DNA of 41,415 nt from an uncultured Bacteroidales bacterium (GTDB lineage Bacteria; Bacteroidota; Bacteroidia; Bacteroidales; Bacteroidaceae). Position 1 is the first letter of the stretch; each line of letters begins with the position of its first letter. Positions 39,892 to 41,415 of the stretch are shown here, in pieces. The stretch covers positions 1 through 41,415 of the forward strand of contig CADCIQ010000012.1 of NCBI GenBank assembly GCA_902801425.1. Direction: 5' to 3'. The notes beneath the pieces are model-generated. The model did not search any database. It was not told the origin of the DNA and worked only from the letters and a program-made list of their open reading frames with translations. A program made the translations under genes and the position numbers.

Positions 39892-41127
39892 TCATATCAT
39901 CAAAAATGCGTGTCTGTTTCTCAAATGCCACCACCAGTCTTCCTTCTGATTGCTTATCACCCTGGCAAGCTCGTTCATCACGAGGCACATCTCGCGGCTA
40001 ACGACCGTCTCGCGCGCGTACTCGTAGCGCCAGCAGGTGATCTGCACCAAACGGTTCTCGGCACAGGCATAGAACGCCTTGCCCGTGGGCTTGTAGCGGT
40101 CGGGAAAGCCGTTGTCCGTTATCTCGATGAACGGCAGGAACTCAAGCATCAACTGGTTGCGTATCTCCCTCTCCTTGGGCGAGATAAAGGCGGAGACGAT
40201 GATCGCGCCACTACGCGCGGCATGGAGCACCGCCGCCTTCTGCTCCTCAAAGCGGTGCGCGTCGGCTCTGTGGCATATCAGAGGCAGTTTGCGGGGACTT
40301 GCCATCCACTCACGTGAGCCGAGGAAATCGAGCTGTGGTATGGGTGATAGGAGGTGGGTGCCGGATTGGATGTTAAGGCGAGCAAGGATTTTGCGTTGTG
40401 CCTCTTCGCGCTTGTCGGGATGTCGGGCAAAGAACGGGTCTGCGGCAATGGCACGTAGGGCTATGTCAGCCGTCCAGTTTCGGGAACTGCCGCGCTCTAT
40501 GCAGAAGCAACGGTGCATGGTGCCTTTTATCAGCCGTCGCTCCGCTTGCGAGTGGATATAGTCTATCTTTATCTGCACCTCCTCGGGAGTGACAGGCTCC
40601 ACGTCGTTGTAGCCATGCACAAAGAGGGCTGGGCCGCGATAGGAGCGCGTATGGTCGCGGTCGTTCCATTCTGGCGTTCTAACGCCTTTCACATAGCTCA
40701 TACTGCGCCAGTCTATGCCCAGCGTGTCCCAGTAAGCGTGGGTACAGCCTATCATGAAGCCGCTGATGATGCGCCCCAGGTGCTGCTTGTTGCCAGGCTT
40801 CAGCCTCAGCAGGCCGTGGAAATGCTCGGGCATCACCTCGCAGGCTATGCACTCCACGCCGGGGTATATATCTTCATTGCGCAGCCAGCATTCCCTCACC
40901 TTCTCCCCAAGTTCCAGATACCGGCAATGCGGCGTGTCGGGCTCTCCCTCGGGTGCGCCAACTTTGCCCACTACCTCACTGAGAATCGGAGCCTCGCCCC
41001 TCGTGTTCAGCGTCACGAAGAAATAGCCCTCAAAATAGTTTGAGAGCGGATTACGTTTCAGGGCATCGGGAGTAGCCGCCTCCTTCTGGCGTATCCTGGC
41101 TATTTGAGCAGCGGTTAGCATAGGCAT
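39892..41127 (-). CDS. RAYT-like (REP-associated Y1) transposase with extra C-terminal domain
   Basis: From ATG 41127 (MPMLTAAQIARIRQKEA) it has 411 residues; earlier in-frame Mets lie at or before the predicted transcript start. Residues about 20-210 fit an HUH/Y1 transposase: YFEGYFFVTLNTR, ECIACEVMPEHFHGLLRL (HFH metal motif), IISGFMIGCTHAYWDTLG and IDYIHSQAERRLIKG with the likely catalytic Tyr. RAYTs of this type are single-copy proteins tied to REP palindromes. The C-terminal about 150 residues are unusual: KLPLICHRADAHRFEEQK, GAIIVSAFISPKEREI, PFIEITDNGFPDRYKPTGKA and FYACAENRLVQITCWRYEY suggest a Rossmann-type fold reminiscent of DprA; that is inference. A good promoter lies at 41172-41202. 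Confidence 0.8.
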   Translation of the reverse strand: MPMLTAAQIARIRQKEAATPDALKRNPLSNYFEGYFFVTLNTRGEAPILSEVVGKVGAPEGEPDTPHCRYLELGEKVRECWLRNEDIYPGVECIACEVMPEHFHGLLRLKPGNKQHLGRIISGFMIGCTHAYWDTLGIDWRSMSYVKGVRTPEWNDRDHTRSYRGPALFVHGYNDVEPVTPEEVQIKIDYIHSQAERRLIKGTMHRCFCIERGSSRNWTADIALRAIAADPFFARHPDKREEAQRKILARLNIQSGTHLLSPIPQLDFLGSREWMASPRKLPLICHRADAHRFEEQKAAVLHAARSGAIIVSAFISPKEREIRNQLMLEFLPFIEITDNGFPDRYKPTGKAFYACAENRLVQITCWRYEYARETVVSREMCLVMNELARVISNQKEDWWWHLRNRHAFLMI

Positions 41128-41171
41128 GCGGATTGGTGGAAATACGTGATTACGCAGCATTTTGCATGATG

Positions 41172-41202
41172 CAAAGGTACGCAATTTCCCTGAAACCTCC
41201 AA
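41172..41202 (-). promoter_or_regulatory. Promoter of the transposase gene
   Basis: Minus strand: TTG (41200-41202), 20 bp, TACCTTTG (41172-41179); start near 41166. A TTTGCAT-ATGCAAA palindrome overlaps the box. Confidence 0.7.
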
Positions 41203-41253
41203 ACAACTGCCTGCATTTTTTTGCATAAACTCTGTCTTAACTAAGACATCCCC

Positions 41254-41410
41254 CTACCTAACATTTAACTGTTAGATAAAACAGGGACACACACACACCT
41301 TCCTGACTTCATAATATAATATAATAATATATATTATTATATTATATTATGGCTATAGATCACCCACAAGTACCTGTGTGTTGTTTATCTAATGGTTATA
41401 TGTTAGGTAG
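41254..41410. repeat. Inverted-repeat element with AT-palindrome core
   Basis: 27-bp arms: CTACCTAACATTTAACTGTT... (41254-41280) and its inverse ending TATGTTAGGTAG (41384-41410), a few mismatches. ACACACAC/GTGTGT pairs inside, and the centre is a long TAATATA/TATATTA palindrome (about 41312-41350). Confidence 0.75.
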
Positions 41411-41415
41411 TTTCC

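Larger units (their letters stand above)
41128..41415. other. Region upstream of the transposase
   Basis: Holds the transposase promoter and a large inverted repeat with an A/T palindrome in its centre. No gene seen up to the window edge. Confidence 0.6.

Overview
The window looks like a piece of a Bacteroidales chromosome, most likely Prevotella or a close relative. Reasons: the promoters fit the Bacteroidetes pattern TTG-N19/20-TAnnTTTG (eleven good matches), Shine-Dalgarno sites are weak or absent, and the gene content is typical of the group (FimB/Mfa2-type lipoprotein, TonB-dependent receptor, DUF4886 protein with a type IX-style C-terminal tail, DUF4924, ROK glucokinase, porins and lipoproteins with acidic residues after the lipid cysteine). 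Genus is inference; no rRNA or tRNA gene was seen.

Layout. 1-1684: the 3' end of an RHS polymorphic toxin with a JAB-like C-terminal domain, followed by an Imm11-like immunity gene. 2139-3823: a frameshifted outer-membrane barrel gene, convergent with a fimbrial-type lipoprotein. 4160-13935: a hemerythrin/LuxR regulator divergent from a six-gene operon (porin, circularly permuted imelysin, di-haem DUF1111 lipoprotein, second porin, mono-haem lipoprotein, CcsBA cytochrome c synthase). It reads as a self-contained c-haem dependent iron or redox module that brings its own haem-attachment enzyme. 14107-16313: a RidA/chorismatase-like protein convergent with FabI. 16628-17160: a YoeB-type toxin-antitoxin pair. 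17161-20136: repeat arrays, a possible structured RNA, a DUF4886 protein and a 47-residue peptide. 20246-22963: a TonB receptor behind an FMN riboswitch, so probably a flavin importer. 23474-30519: murB, ROK glucokinase, a LysE-type exporter, DUF4924, prfC, a second toxin-antitoxin pair and a PhnP-like hydrolase. 30608-38227: a complete tryptophan operon, trpDCFABEG, led by a Trp-Trp-Trp leader peptide and an attenuator. 39146-41127: a Bro-N phage-type gene and a RAYT-like HUH transposase with an extra C-terminal domain.

The strongest signal that gene names do not explain is the repeat content. GC-rich palindromic elements (called A and B here) sit between consecutive genes, very often starting within a few bases of a stop codon. 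Their hairpin stems change sequence while keeping pairing. They have entered coding sequence in frame (CcsBA twice, MurB once), they form the C-termini of TrpC, TrpF and the RidA-like protein, and they carry a nested 34-nt hairpin insertion at two sites with a third copy near the transposase. A second class consists of arrays with an exact 11-bp period, often arranged as inverted pairs, at four places. A RAYT-type transposase in the same window is a plausible but unproven mobiliser of the palindromes.

The trp operon gives the clearest regulatory logic: a leader peptide MKQNIRTYWWWRSSRFE, alternative pairings, a terminator hairpin with a U-run, and a promoter that places the transcript start almost on the leader AUG. 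The operon order is a circular permutation of the usual Bacteroidetes order BEGDCFA.
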